From positions 1-64,000 of the forward strand of contig NZ_CP135963.1 in NCBI RefSeq assembly GCF_032460525.1: a stretch of 64,000 bases of DNA. Direction: 5' to 3'. Under the pieces are notes generated by a model. That model was not told where the DNA came from, searched no databases, and was given only the letters and a program-made list of their open reading frames with translations. Position 1 is the first letter of the stretch; every line of letters begins with the position of its first letter. Shown here one piece after another: positions 36,881 through 45,050 of the stretch. The position numbers and the translations under genes are program-made. This DNA is from Geodermatophilus sp. DSM 44513. Lineage in GTDB: Bacteria; Actinomycetota; Actinomycetes; Mycobacteriales; Geodermatophilaceae.

Positions 36881-37522
36881 ATGAGTCGCTCCGCCGCGCA
36901 GACCGCCCGCGCCGTCCTCGACCGGTACGGCACCACCTACGCCGAGGAGGCCGGGATCCGGCTCGCGGACACCCCGGCACCGCTGTTCCAGCTCCTCGTG
37001 CTCGCCGAGCTGCTGTCGGCGCGGATCGACGCGGGCATCGCGGTCGCCGCCGCGGTCGAGCTGCGCGGGGCCGGGTTCACCACGCCGGAGCGGATGCGGT
37101 CGGCGGACCGGCGCGAGCTCGTCGAGGCCCTCGGCCGGGCCCACTACCGCCGCTACGACGAGCGGACGGGGACCCAGCTCGAGGAGATGGCCGAGCTGGT
37201 GCTCGACCGCTACGGCGGTGACCTGCGCCGGCTGGCCGCCGAGGCGGACGGGGACCCCGGCCGGGCGGCCGGGCTGCTCCAGGAGGTCAAGGGGATCGGG
37301 CCCACGGGGGCGGCGGTGTTCCTGCGGGAGGTGCAGGCCGTCTGGCCGTGGGTGCGCCCGCACCTCGACGACCGGGCTCTCGACGGTGCGCGGCGGGTGG
37401 GTCTGCCTCCCGACGTCGATGCGCTGGCCGGCCTCGTCCCGGGCGACGAGCTCGCCCGGTTCGCCGCGGGGCTGGTCCGGATCCGGCTGCTCGGGGACGA
37501 CGCGGACCCGCTCGGCGGTTGA
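36881..37522 (+). CDS. HhH-GPD superfamily endonuclease/DNA glycosylase
   Basis: Base-excision-type protein related to endonuclease III. The 213-aa chain shows the helix-hairpin-helix LLQEVKGIGPTGAAVFLREV followed by VWPWVRPHLDDRALDGAR, where Asp residues occupy the region of the catalytic Asp. The classic Fe-S cysteines are absent and the protein is shorter than Nth (about 210 versus 240). Target damage is not known. ATG 36881 follows TGGGTGCGGC. Confidence 0.75.
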   Translation: MSRSAAQTARAVLDRYGTTYAEEAGIRLADTPAPLFQLLVLAELLSARIDAGIAVAAAVELRGAGFTTPERMRSADRRELVEALGRAHYRRYDERTGTQLEEMAELVLDRYGGDLRRLAAEADGDPGRAAGLLQEVKGIGPTGAAVFLREVQAVWPWVRPHLDDRALDGARRVGLPPDVDALAGLVPGDELARFAAGLVRIRLLGDDADPLGG

Positions 37523-37572
37523 GCGAGCGCCGGGGCCGTGAACCCGATCCGCCGCTCCGGACATGGAGGGAT

Positions 37573-38244
37573 GTGACCACATCACCCCTCGCGGCCGGAT
37601 CATCACGATCCGTGCACCCAAGCCCGGTCTGGACGGACGTCGGACCACCCGAGCCGCCGGCCCCGTCCGCCGCTCGGCCGGACCGGCGGTCGGATGCCGA
37701 GCTCGTCGCCCGGTCCGTCACCGAGCCGGAGTCGTTCGCCGAGCTGTTCGACCGGCACGCCGCGGAGGTGCACCGCTACCTGGGTCGCCGCGCCGGTGAG
37801 CGCGCCGACGACCTGCTCAGCGAGACCTTCCTGATCGCCTTCCGCCGGCGGACCGACTACCGGCCCGAGCGCCTCGACGTCCGTCCGTGGCTGATCGGCA
37901 TCGCCACGAACCTGCTGCACGGGCACGCGCGGGCCGAGCGGCGGCGGTACCGGGCACTGGCCCGGGCGGCTGCCCAGCCGCCGGAGCACGGCGACGACCC
38001 CGCGGACTCGGCCGGCCGGTGGTCGGCGGAGGCACTGCGCGGCCCGCTCGCCGCCGCCCTCGCCGGGCTGCACGCCCGCGACCGCGACGTCCTGCTGCTG
38101 TTCGCCTGGGGTCAGCTGTCCTACGAGGAGATCGCCGCGGTCCTCGACGTGCCCACCGGCACCGTCCGCTCCCGCCTCAACCGGGCCCGCCGCCAGACGC
38201 GCGCCGTGCTCGGCCCCGCCTCCCCCCTCGAGGACCCCCGATGA
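37573..38244 (+). CDS. RNA polymerase sigma-70 factor, ECF subfamily
   Basis: Alternative sigma factor. The 223-aa protein has a Pro/Ser-rich N-terminus (about 1-40), region 2 (SFAELFDRHAAEVHRYLGRRAGERADDLLSETFLIAFRR, RPWLIGIATNLLHGHAR) and region 4 (VLLLFAWGQLSYEEIAAVLDVPTGTVRSRLNRARRQ). GTG 37573 has GGAGGG just upstream, though the spacing is short. It overlaps the next gene by ATGA, so that membrane protein is probably its co-expressed partner or anti-sigma factor. The regulon cannot be inferred. Confidence 0.9.
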   Translation: MTTSPLAAGSSRSVHPSPVWTDVGPPEPPAPSAARPDRRSDAELVARSVTEPESFAELFDRHAAEVHRYLGRRAGERADDLLSETFLIAFRRRTDYRPERLDVRPWLIGIATNLLHGHARAERRRYRALARAAAQPPEHGDDPADSAGRWSAEALRGPLAAALAGLHARDRDVLLLFAWGQLSYEEIAAVLDVPTGTVRSRLNRARRQTRAVLGPASPLEDPR

Positions 38245-39290
38245 ACGACATCGCCCTGCTCCGCGCGGCCGGCCCGGAGGGCCCGGCGCTCAGCACCCAG
38301 GCCCGGCACGCCGCCCGCGCCACCCTGCTCGCCGAGATCGGCGGCCGGCCGACCGCGCGCCGGCGGCCGCTGCCGGGCCGGCGGCCCGCCCTGCGCCTGG
38401 GCGCCGGGCTGGTGGCCGTTGCCGCTGCCTGGGCCGGCGCGGTCGTGATCGCCGCACCCGATCCGGTGGGTCCGCCGCCGGGGAGCGTCACCCTCGTCGA
38501 CTTCGAGATGCCGACCTTCCCGCTGTCCCTGGACCCGGAGCCGCCGGGGCTGCGGCCCGCCTTCGACGGCAGCGGGACCAGCGCCATGATCGCGAGCTAC
38601 CACGACGCGGGGGATCGGGAGGGCTTCTCGATCCACGTCGGGGACGACGAGCCGGAGCGGCCCTCCCCAGCCCCCGACGAAGAGGTCGGGAGGCCCCGCG
38701 AGGTCGAGGTGGCCGGCCGGGACGCCGAGCTGGTCCGCGGCTCCCGCCCCTGGTGCACTGGACCCGAGACGGACCTCGACTGCACCCGGCGTGGCTACAC
38801 CCAGCTGGTGTGGGAGCGCGAGGACGGACAGTGGGTCCGCATCGAGGGACACGGCGCGTACGACGACCCGGCGCGGGTCACCGCGGTCGCCGAGAGCCTG
38901 GTCGACCGCCCGCAGCCGGCCGTGCTCGCGGTGGGACTGGCGCCGGCGGGGTGGTCGGTCCTCGACTTCAAGATGGGGCGGGTCCTCACCCTGGTGAACG
39001 ACGCCTACGAGCAGCAGACACTCACCGTGCACCTCCCGCTGCCGGAGGACGTGATCCCGCCCGACGACGTGCGGGAGTCGATCATGGCGCCGGTCGGCCC
39101 CCAGCTCGACGTGACGGTGAACGGCCGCCCGGCGCAGCTGGTCCTGTGTGACTCCGGCTACCTGGACCAGCAGCACTGGTTCCTGCAGGCGCAGTTCCCC
39201 GACGGGACGACCTTCGTCCTGCAGGTGCCGGACGCCTTCACCCAGCAGCAGGTCCTCGAGCTCGCGGCGCAGGTGACCTACGCACCCTGA
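38241..39290 (+). CDS. Membrane-anchored protein coupled to an ECF sigma factor (possible anti-sigma factor)
   Basis: A 349-aa protein with a short cytoplasmic N-terminus (about 1-48, Ala/Arg-rich, NDIALLRAAGPEGPALS) and one membrane helix (about 50-70). The large extracytoplasmic part is rich in strands and holds two Cys residues (WCTGPETDLDCTRR) that could form a disulphide. I see no HxxxCxxC zinc anti-sigma motif. The four-base overlap with the sigma gene points to a role in its control; this is inference. It ends 22 bp before a hairpin shared with the opposing HNH gene. Confidence 0.65.
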   Translation: MNDIALLRAAGPEGPALSTQARHAARATLLAEIGGRPTARRRPLPGRRPALRLGAGLVAVAAAWAGAVVIAAPDPVGPPPGSVTLVDFEMPTFPLSLDPEPPGLRPAFDGSGTSAMIASYHDAGDREGFSIHVGDDEPERPSPAPDEEVGRPREVEVAGRDAELVRGSRPWCTGPETDLDCTRRGYTQLVWEREDGQWVRIEGHGAYDDPARVTAVAESLVDRPQPAVLAVGLAPAGWSVLDFKMGRVLTLVNDAYEQQTLTVHLPLPEDVIPPDDVRESIMAPVGPQLDVTVNGRPAQLVLCDSGYLDQQHWFLQAQFPDGTTFVLQVPDAFTQQQVLELAAQVTYAP

Positions 39291-39311
39291 GCTGGGGGAC
39301 ACGCACGTCGG

Positions 39312-39338
39312 GCCGCACGACCGTGGAGGTCGTGCGGC
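39312..39338. terminator. Hairpin between convergent genes
   Basis: GCCGCACGACC (39312-39322) pairs perfectly with GGTCGTGCGGC (39328-39338) around GTGGA. It can serve both the sigma-operon membrane gene and the opposing HNH gene. Confidence 0.65.
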
Positions 39339-39359
39339 TCGGCGTCGCGTGCTGTGCCG

Positions 39360-40631
39360 TCAGGCGGCGGTGGTCACGGGTGGACCGGTCGTCCGCGGGT
39401 TGGGTCCGGGTGGCCCGGTGCCGTCGGGTCCGGTGATGCGTGGCCCGGTCAGGATCTGGGTGCCGTCGGGGCGCCAGGTGCGCCACCTGCCGTCGGGTTG
39501 CCGCTCGACGCGGAAGCCGTGGTGGACCTTGGTGTGGTGGCGTTCGCAGAGGAGTGCGGCGTTGTCCAGGTCGGTGGGCCCGCCGTCGATCCAGGCGACC
39601 AGGTGGTGCACGTCGCACCACCACGTCGGGGCCCCGCAGCCGGCGAACACACACCCACCGTCGCGGACCTCGGCGGCGCGGCGGACGTGGGCGGGGAACA
39701 GCCGCACGTCCCGGCCGTAGTCGAGCGGCCGCCCGTCCGGGCCGAGCACGACGCGGGTGACCGCGCCGTCGCAGGCCAGCCAGCGGGCCCGGGCGGCGGA
39801 GATGAGCGCCCCGGAGGCCAGCCGGCCGGCACCCGGGCCGGTGGCGGGGTCGACCAGGTCGGCGATGTCGATGGTGACGATGACCTGCGGCTTGTGGCCG
39901 CGCAGCACCGGCAGCGCGCCGGTGGCCAGGGCGGTGTCGGACAGCTGCACCAGCGCGTCGGCCTGCTGTTGGGTGCGGGTGCGCTGGTCTGCGGCGCAGC
40001 GGCCGGCCTGGGTGATCGCCTCGACCGCGGTGGTGAACCGTTCGCCGCCCACGGCGTCCAGGTCGAACCGCCCCGACACCGACCCGTCGGCGTGCCGGGT
40101 GATCGACAACCGGCGGCCCTCGGTGGGGTCGGGCTCGGGGCCGTCGGCGTCCAGGCGGTCGGCGTAGTGCCGCACCGCCTTCGTGGTGTCGGCGTACGGA
40201 CGCTGACGGGCGACGCCGGTGAGCAGCTCGTCGAACGCGGCCACATCGACGCCCTGGTCGGCGGCCAGGGCCAGCATCCGGGGCTCGGCGATGGTGCCCA
40301 GCACCGCCGCCTGCTCCGCGGTGACCTCCCCGGCGGCGAACGCCGCGGCCATCGCCGGCAGATGGGTCAGCGCGCGGGCCGCCCGCACCACCCGGGCGGC
40401 CTCGGAGTCCGACAGGTGCCCGTGCCCGCGCAACCAGGAGCCCATGGTCTTCAGCCCGTCGTGCTCGGCGGCACCGACGCCGTCGCACTCGGCCACCGTG
40501 CGGGCGATCTCGGCGTCGATCCGGTTGGCCAGGACCAGCAGCGGGCGCAACCGCTCCAACAGCGCCGGACCGAACAACGGCGACAGGTCCTCGGCGGCCA
40601 GGGCATCGACGGAGGCCAGCAGCTCGTCCAC
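39360..40631 (-). CDS. DUF222/HNH endonuclease family protein, copy 1
   Basis: A 423-aa member of the actinobacterial DUF222-HNH family (the mycobacterial 13E12 repeat proteins). Residues 1-300 are DUF222 (LLASVDALAAEDLSPLFGPALLERL, AECDGVGAAEHDGLKTMGSWLRGHG). The C-terminal HNH unit has CVFAGCGAPTWWCDVHHLV..ALLCERHHTKVHH. It is nearly identical to copy 2 at 61-62 kb, in inverted orientation. Copy 2 has one extra T near the start, so the leaderless-type GTG used there is out of frame here. Translation likely begins at GTG 40631 with GGGAGGGG upstream. Confidence 0.88.
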   Translation of the reverse strand: MDELLASVDALAAEDLSPLFGPALLERLRPLLVLANRIDAEIARTVAECDGVGAAEHDGLKTMGSWLRGHGHLSDSEAARVVRAARALTHLPAMAAAFAAGEVTAEQAAVLGTIAEPRMLALAADQGVDVAAFDELLTGVARQRPYADTTKAVRHYADRLDADGPEPDPTEGRRLSITRHADGSVSGRFDLDAVGGERFTTAVEAITQAGRCAADQRTRTQQQADALVQLSDTALATGALPVLRGHKPQVIVTIDIADLVDPATGPGAGRLASGALISAARARWLACDGAVTRVVLGPDGRPLDYGRDVRLFPAHVRRAAEVRDGGCVFAGCGAPTWWCDVHHLVAWIDGGPTDLDNAALLCERHHTKVHHGFRVERQPDGRWRTWRPDGTQILTGPRITGPDGTGPPGPNPRTTGPPVTTAA

Positions 40632-40805
40632 GACACCCCTCCCACCGGCCCGATCACCTGTTCGAAGTCTACCGGGTAGCGGTCAGCTGATCAACACGAA
40701 TCCGCAGGTCAAGCGCCTGTCCACAGTTCCATCGCAGGCGTTGGCGCGAGCCCCGGCCACCTGTACCCGGCGTCGGTCGACGCGCCGGTGTGGTGGGGTG
40801 GGTCC
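40632..40805. promoter_or_regulatory. Divergent promoter spacer: HNH copy 1 / aldose epimerase
   Basis: Read on the minus strand it carries TGTGGACAG (a DnaA-box-like 9-mer), CCTGCGGATTCGTG and TAGACTTCGAACA ahead of the HNH gene. This order recurs upstream of HNH copy 2, so the duplication includes about 100 bp of promoter DNA. Confidence 0.5.
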
Positions 40806-41723
40806 ATGAGCGCTGCCTGGCCCCCGACCGAGCCCGCCGAGGTCGAGATCACCAGCGGGGACGCCCGGCTGGCCGTCGACCTGCGGGGTGGGGCGCTGCG
40901 TTCCCTGACCGCCGGAGGCGGCGAGCTGCTCGACGGCTACGCCGCGGGCACGGTGCCCCGGGGCAGTCGCGGCCGGGTGCTCCTGCCCTGGCCGAACCGC
41001 GTCCGCGACGGCCGCTGGAGCTGGGCCGGCCGCGACCTGCAGCTCGACCTCGCCGGCCCGGACAAGCCCGTCGCGATGCACGGGCTGGTCGGCTGGCAGC
41101 CGTGGGGCGTCCTCGAGAGCCGGCCCGACGCGGTCACCGTCGGCACCGTGGTCGAGGCCCGCTCCGGCTACCCGTTCCGGCTGGCCGCCGCGGTCGACCA
41201 CGTGCTGGCCCCCGGCCGGCTCACCGTCACGATGCGGGTCCGCAACGCCGGTGACGAGCCGGCCCCGTTCGGGGCCGGGTTCCACCCGTACCTGGCCGTC
41301 GGTACACAGCAGGACGGCGGCGTCGCCGACGCGGAGCTGGAGCTGCCCGCGCGCACCGAGCTCGTGGTGGACGACGGCGGCCTGCCGACGGGGGAGCGGC
41401 GTCCCTTCGACGGCGCGGTCGGCCGGATCGGGGACCGGGTGCTCGACACGCCCCTCACCGACCTGGACCGCGACGCCGACGGCTGGGCGCGGGTGCGGCT
41501 GCGCAGCGCGGCCCTCGGCACCCTGGAGCTGGCCCTCGACGGCGCCTGGCCGTGGCTGCAGGTCTTCACCGGCGACACGCTCCCGTCCGGGCAGCGGCGG
41601 CGCAGCGTCGCCGTCGAGCCGATGACCTGCCCGCCGAACGCGCTGGCCGACGGGGTCGACCTCGTCGTCCTCGAGTCCGGCGCGGACTGGTCGGGCACCT
41701 GGACCCTGGGCTGGGAGGTGTGA
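40806..41723 (+). CDS. Aldose 1-epimerase family protein
   Basis: Mutarotase-fold enzyme interconverting sugar anomers. The 305-aa protein has the family segments LLPWPNRVRDGRW, His92 in AMHGLVGWQPW, the second catalytic-type His in GAGFHPYLAVG and the acidic residue in VAVEPMTCPPNAL. It is closest to the YihR-like or galactose mutarotase group; the actual sugar is unknown. ATG 40806. The next gene starts one base after its stop, so the two are co-transcribed. Confidence 0.88.
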   Translation: MSAAWPPTEPAEVEITSGDARLAVDLRGGALRSLTAGGGELLDGYAAGTVPRGSRGRVLLPWPNRVRDGRWSWAGRDLQLDLAGPDKPVAMHGLVGWQPWGVLESRPDAVTVGTVVEARSGYPFRLAAAVDHVLAPGRLTVTMRVRNAGDEPAPFGAGFHPYLAVGTQQDGGVADAELELPARTELVVDDGGLPTGERRPFDGAVGRIGDRVLDTPLTDLDRDADGWARVRLRSAALGTLELALDGAWPWLQVFTGDTLPSGQRRRSVAVEPMTCPPNALADGVDLVVLESGADWSGTWTLGWEV

Positions 41724-41724
41724 C

Positions 41725-42441
41725 GTGCAGGTCACCGAGCTGTGGCGCTACCCGGTCAAGTCGCTGCAGGGCGAGCGGCTGTCCACCAGCGAGGTCGGCG
41801 CCGACGGGCTGGCCGGCGACCGGCAGTGGGCGCTGTTCGACGCCGCCACCGGCCTGGGGCTGACCGCCCGACGGGTGCCCGACCTGCTGTTCCTCACCGG
41901 CCGGCTGCACGCCGACGGCGGGGTGGAGGTGGTGCTGCCGGACGGGTCCGTCACGGCGGAGGACGCCGTCCTGTCGGCGTGCCTGGGCCGCCCGGTGACG
42001 CTGCGGGCCGCCGCCGACGCGCCGGGGGAGCGGCACTACGAGAACCCCTTCGGCGTCGGTGAGGCCGGGGAGTACGACTGGGACACCTTCACCGGCGCCC
42101 GCGGCGCCTTCCACGACAGCTCCCGCACCCGGGTCTCGCTGGTCTCCACCGGCACGCTGGGCAACTGGGACCGGCGCCGGTTCCGCGCCAACGTCGTGCT
42201 CGACGGCGAGGGGGAGGACGCGCTGGTCGGGCAGCGGGTGCGGCTGGGCGACAGCGAGCTGGACGTCGTCGCGCAGGTGCCCCGATGTGTCATGGTGACC
42301 CGCCCGCAACCCGGTGGGATCGGCCGCGACACCGGCGTCCTCACGACCGTCCACCGGCAACGCGACGGCTACCTGGCGGTCGCCGCGCTGGTCACCCGGC
42401 CGGGGGCCGTCGCCGTGGGCGACGAGCTGGCCGGGTGGTGA
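41725..42441 (+). CDS. MOSC domain-containing protein
   Basis: A 238-aa protein with the N-terminal MOSC beta-barrel (ELWRYPVKSLQGERLSTSEVGADGLAGDRQWALFD) and the C-terminal MOSC domain (ANVVLDGEGEDALVGQ..VPRCVMVTRPQPG). The invariant-type Cys sits in PRCVMVT and could bind sulphur or molybdenum cofactor. Relatives include the molybdenum cofactor sulphurase C-terminal domain and mARC/YiiM proteins. The substrate is unknown. It overlaps the following S4 gene (GTGA). Confidence 0.88.
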   Translation: MQVTELWRYPVKSLQGERLSTSEVGADGLAGDRQWALFDAATGLGLTARRVPDLLFLTGRLHADGGVEVVLPDGSVTAEDAVLSACLGRPVTLRAAADAPGERHYENPFGVGEAGEYDWDTFTGARGAFHDSSRTRVSLVSTGTLGNWDRRRFRANVVLDGEGEDALVGQRVRLGDSELDVVAQVPRCVMVTRPQPGGIGRDTGVLTTVHRQRDGYLAVAALVTRPGAVAVGDELAGW

Positions 42442-42659
42442 GCGTGCGCACCGTGCAGCTGCGGCCGGGGGAGGAGTCCATCCGGCTGGGGCAGCTGCTC
42501 AAGCTGGTGGACGCCGTCCCGACCGGCGCCCAGGTGAAGGACGTGCTGCTCACCGGCGCCGTCCGCGTCAACGGCGAGCCCGAGGAGCGGCGCGGCCGGC
42601 AGGTCCGCAGGGGCGACGTGGTGAGCGTCGAGGGCATGGAGGACGTGCGCATCACCTGA
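42438..42659 (+). CDS. Small S4-domain RNA-binding protein
   Basis: A 73-aa protein consisting only of an S4 RNA-binding module: ESIRLGQLLKLVDAVPTGAQVKDVLLTGAVRVNGEPEERRGRQVRRGDVV. It resembles YaaA/YlmH-type S4 proteins, some of which act on stalled ribosomes or in replication-linked operons. GTG 42438 overlaps the MOSC stop. A parS-like palindrome begins on the base immediately after its stop codon. Confidence 0.8.
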   Translation: MSVRTVQLRPGEESIRLGQLLKLVDAVPTGAQVKDVLLTGAVRVNGEPEERRGRQVRRGDVVSVEGMEDVRIT

Positions 42660-42673
42660 GTTCCACGTGGAAC
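42660..42673. promoter_or_regulatory. parS-like palindrome GTTCCACGTGGAAC, site 3
   Basis: A perfect copy in the 24-bp gap between the S4 gene and the aminotransferase gene, beginning immediately after the S4 TGA. If bound by ParB it would sit at the aminotransferase ribosome-binding region. Confidence 0.75.
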
Positions 42674-42683
42674 GCTGTCCGCC

Positions 42684-43874
42684 ATGACCCGCGCGCCGTA
42701 CCTGTCCTCCCGGCTGCAGGGCTTCGGGACGACGGTGTTCGCCGAGATGAGCGCGCTCGCCGTCGCCACCGGATCGATCAACCTCGGGCAGGGCTTCCCC
42801 GACTACCCCGGGCCGCCCGAGGTGCTCGACGTCGCCCGGGCGGCCATCGGCACCGCCGCCGACCAGTACCCGCCCGGCCCCGGCACCCCGGAGCTGCGCC
42901 GGGCGGTCGCGGAGCACGTGCAGCGCTTCGGCGGGCACGGCCACGACCCCGACACCGAGGTGCTGGTGACCGCCGGCGCCACCGAGGCCATCACGGCCGC
43001 GCTGCTGGCGCTGCTGGAGCCCGGCGACGAGGTCGTGCTCTTCGAGCCGATGTACGACAGCTACGCCGCGGGGATCGCCATGGCCGGCGGGGTCGCCCGG
43101 CCGGTGCCGCTGCACCCGCCGGCCGGCGGCACGGGCCCGTGGACCTTCGACGCCGCCGAGCTGCGCGCCGCGGTCACCCCGCGGGCGCGGGTGCTGCTGC
43201 TCAACACCCCGCACAATCCGACCGGCAAGGTGTTCACCCGCGCGGAGCTCGGCACGCTGGCCGCGCTGGCCATGGAGCACGAGCTGCTCGTGCTCGCCGA
43301 CGAGGTCTACGAGCACCTGGTCTTCGGCGGCGCCCGGCACACGTCGGTGGCCACGGTGCCGGGCATGCGCGATCGCACGCTCGTCGTCGGCAGCGCCGGT
43401 AAGACGTTCAACGTCACCGGCTGGAAGGTCGGCTGGATCTGCGGCCCGGCGCCGCTGGTGTCCGCCGTCCGCACGGCCAAGCAGTTCCTCACCTACGTCA
43501 ACGGCGGGCCGTTCCAGCCGGCCGTCGCCGCAGGGCTGGCGCTGCCCGACGCGTACTTCGCCGGCATCGCCCGCGACCTGGAACGCCGTCGCGACCGGCT
43601 GGTCGAGGGGCTGACCGCTGCCGGGCTGCCGGTCGTGTGCCCGGAGGCGACCTACTTCGCCACGGTCGACGTCCGGCCGGTGCAGCCCGACGGCGACGGG
43701 CTGGCCTTCTGCCGGTCGCTGCCCGAGCGGGCAGGTGTGGTCGCCGTGCCCACCGTGGTCTTCTACTCCGCGCAGCACGCGCACCTGGGCCGGCACCTGG
43801 TGCGCTTCGCGTTCTGCAAGAGCAACGCCGTGCTCGACGAGGCGGTCGGACGACTGGGGAGGATGGCGGCATGA
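42684..43874 (+). CDS. PLP-dependent aminotransferase class I/II (glutamine transaminase K/methionine aminotransferase type)
   Basis: Transfers amino groups using pyridoxal phosphate. The 396-aa protein has INLGQGFPDYPGPPEV at the N-terminus, the LLLNTPHNPTGKVF loop, ADEVYEHLVF and the Schiff-base Lys240 in SAGKTFNVTGWKVGW. These segments resemble the YbdL/KYAT/DapC-like group. Its stop overlaps the start of an omega-amidase gene (ATGA). Such pairs are known to close the methionine-salvage or glutamine transamination cycle, so a glutamine-using transaminase is the best guess. Confidence 0.85.
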   Translation: MTRAPYLSSRLQGFGTTVFAEMSALAVATGSINLGQGFPDYPGPPEVLDVARAAIGTAADQYPPGPGTPELRRAVAEHVQRFGGHGHDPDTEVLVTAGATEAITAALLALLEPGDEVVLFEPMYDSYAAGIAMAGGVARPVPLHPPAGGTGPWTFDAAELRAAVTPRARVLLLNTPHNPTGKVFTRAELGTLAALAMEHELLVLADEVYEHLVFGGARHTSVATVPGMRDRTLVVGSAGKTFNVTGWKVGWICGPAPLVSAVRTAKQFLTYVNGGPFQPAVAAGLALPDAYFAGIARDLERRRDRLVEGLTAAGLPVVCPEATYFATVDVRPVQPDGDGLAFCRSLPERAGVVAVPTVVFYSAQHAHLGRHLVRFAFCKSNAVLDEAVGRLGRMAA

Positions 43875-44629
43875 GGTTCGGGGTGGTCCAGCACGACATC
43901 GTCTGGGAGGACCGGGCGGCGAACTTCGCCCGGCTGGCGCCGCTGGTGGCCCGTGCGGCCGGCGCCGGGGCGGAGTTCGTGCTGCTCAGCGAGACGTTCT
44001 CGACCGGCTTTTCCATGACGCCGGGGATCGGTGAGCCCGAGGGCGGCCCGTCGGCGGGGTTCCTGCAGGAGCAGGCCGCCGCGCACGGGGTGTGGGTGGC
44101 CGGCAGCTGCCCGGAGGTCGCCCCTGACGGGGAGCTCCCGTTCAACTCGTTCGTGCTGGCCGGCCCCGACGGCACGGTGCACCGCTACCGCAAGATGCAC
44201 CCGTTCACCCACGGCGGCGAGCACGAGCGCTTCCGGGCCGGTGAGAAGCCGGTGACCGTGGAGGTCGGCGGCCTGCGGGTCACCCCGTTCGTCTGCTACG
44301 ACCTGCGCTTTGCCGACCTCTTCTGGCACGCGGCGCTGGACACCGACGTCTACCTGGTGACGGCGAACTGGCCGGCCGCCCGGCGGTCGCACTGGCAGAC
44401 CCTGCTGCAGGCACGGGCCATCGAGAACCAGGCCTACGTCGTGGCCTGCAACCGGGTCGGCACCGCCGGCGACGGCACCGAGCACAGCGGGGACAGCCGC
44501 ATCGTCAGCCCGATGGGCGAGCTGCTGGCGACCGCCGCCGGCGTGGAGACGGTGCTGGTGGCCGACGTCGACCCCGCCGAGGTCACCGCCACCCGGCAGC
44601 GCCTGGCCTTCCTCGCCGACCGGCGCTGA
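43871..44629 (+). CDS. Carbon-nitrogen hydrolase, omega-amidase-like (YafV/Nit2 type)
   Basis: Nitrilase-superfamily amidase expected to hydrolyse alpha-ketoglutaramate or ketosuccinamate. The 252-aa protein has the catalytic triad Glu41 (LLSETFSTGF), Lys108 (HRYRKMHPF) and Cys142 (FVCYDLRFADLFW). ATG 43871 overlaps the aminotransferase stop, so the two enzymes are co-translated. The pairing suggests removal of the keto-acid product of glutamine transamination; this is inference from known YbdL/YafV-type partners. Confidence 0.85.
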   Translation: MRFGVVQHDIVWEDRAANFARLAPLVARAAGAGAEFVLLSETFSTGFSMTPGIGEPEGGPSAGFLQEQAAAHGVWVAGSCPEVAPDGELPFNSFVLAGPDGTVHRYRKMHPFTHGGEHERFRAGEKPVTVEVGGLRVTPFVCYDLRFADLFWHAALDTDVYLVTANWPAARRSHWQTLLQARAIENQAYVVACNRVGTAGDGTEHSGDSRIVSPMGELLATAAGVETVLVADVDPAEVTATRQRLAFLADRR

Positions 44630-44654
44630 GGACGAGGCCGGCCGCGGGCCACTG

Positions 44655-45050
44655 CTACCAGGCGACGCCGGGCTCGTAGGTCCCGAGGGTCCACTCCTGT
44701 CCGCCGGGGTCCAGCACGCGGGCCCGGCGGGTGTGCCAGATGGTGTTCTCCGGTTCGACCACCGACCGGCCGCCGGCCGCGACGGCCCGCTCGAAGGCCC
44801 CGTCGACGTCGTCCACGCGCAGGTACAGGCCGCGCCCGGTGCTCTGCCCGACCAGCGGGGGCGCCGGGGGGTCGACGTCCTCCCCACCGTCCACCACGAC
44901 CACGGCGTCGCCCCAGCGGACCTCGGCGTGGGTGACGACACCGTCGGGCCCCTCCTGGCGCCGCACCTCGGTGAAGCCCAGCGCGGTCAGCCAGTCCAGC
45001 GCTGCCCGGGCGTCGCGGTAGCCGAGGTAGGCCGACAGCAGCGTGGTCAC
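44655..45050 (-). CDS. VOC (glyoxalase/bleomycin resistance-like) family protein
   Basis: A 131-aa vicinal oxygen chelate fold protein: LLSAYLGYRDARAALDWLTALGFTEVRRQEGPDG, GLYLRVDDVDGAFERAVAAGGRSVVEPENTIWHTRRARVLDPGGQEWTLGTYEPG. The paired beta-alpha-beta repeats are clear. The substrate cannot be assigned. It overlaps the upstream PRC/DUF2382 gene by four bases. Confidence 0.82.
   Translation of the reverse strand: MTTLLSAYLGYRDARAALDWLTALGFTEVRRQEGPDGVVTHAEVRWGDAVVVVDGGEDVDPPAPPLVGQSTGRGLYLRVDDVDGAFERAVAAGGRSVVEPENTIWHTRRARVLDPGGQEWTLGTYEPGVAW

Noticed and set aside
39360..40631. HNH genes as homing endonucleases, inteins or phage terminase partners
   Set aside because: They are free-standing DUF222-HNH proteins with no intron or intein host sequence and no phage genes nearby.
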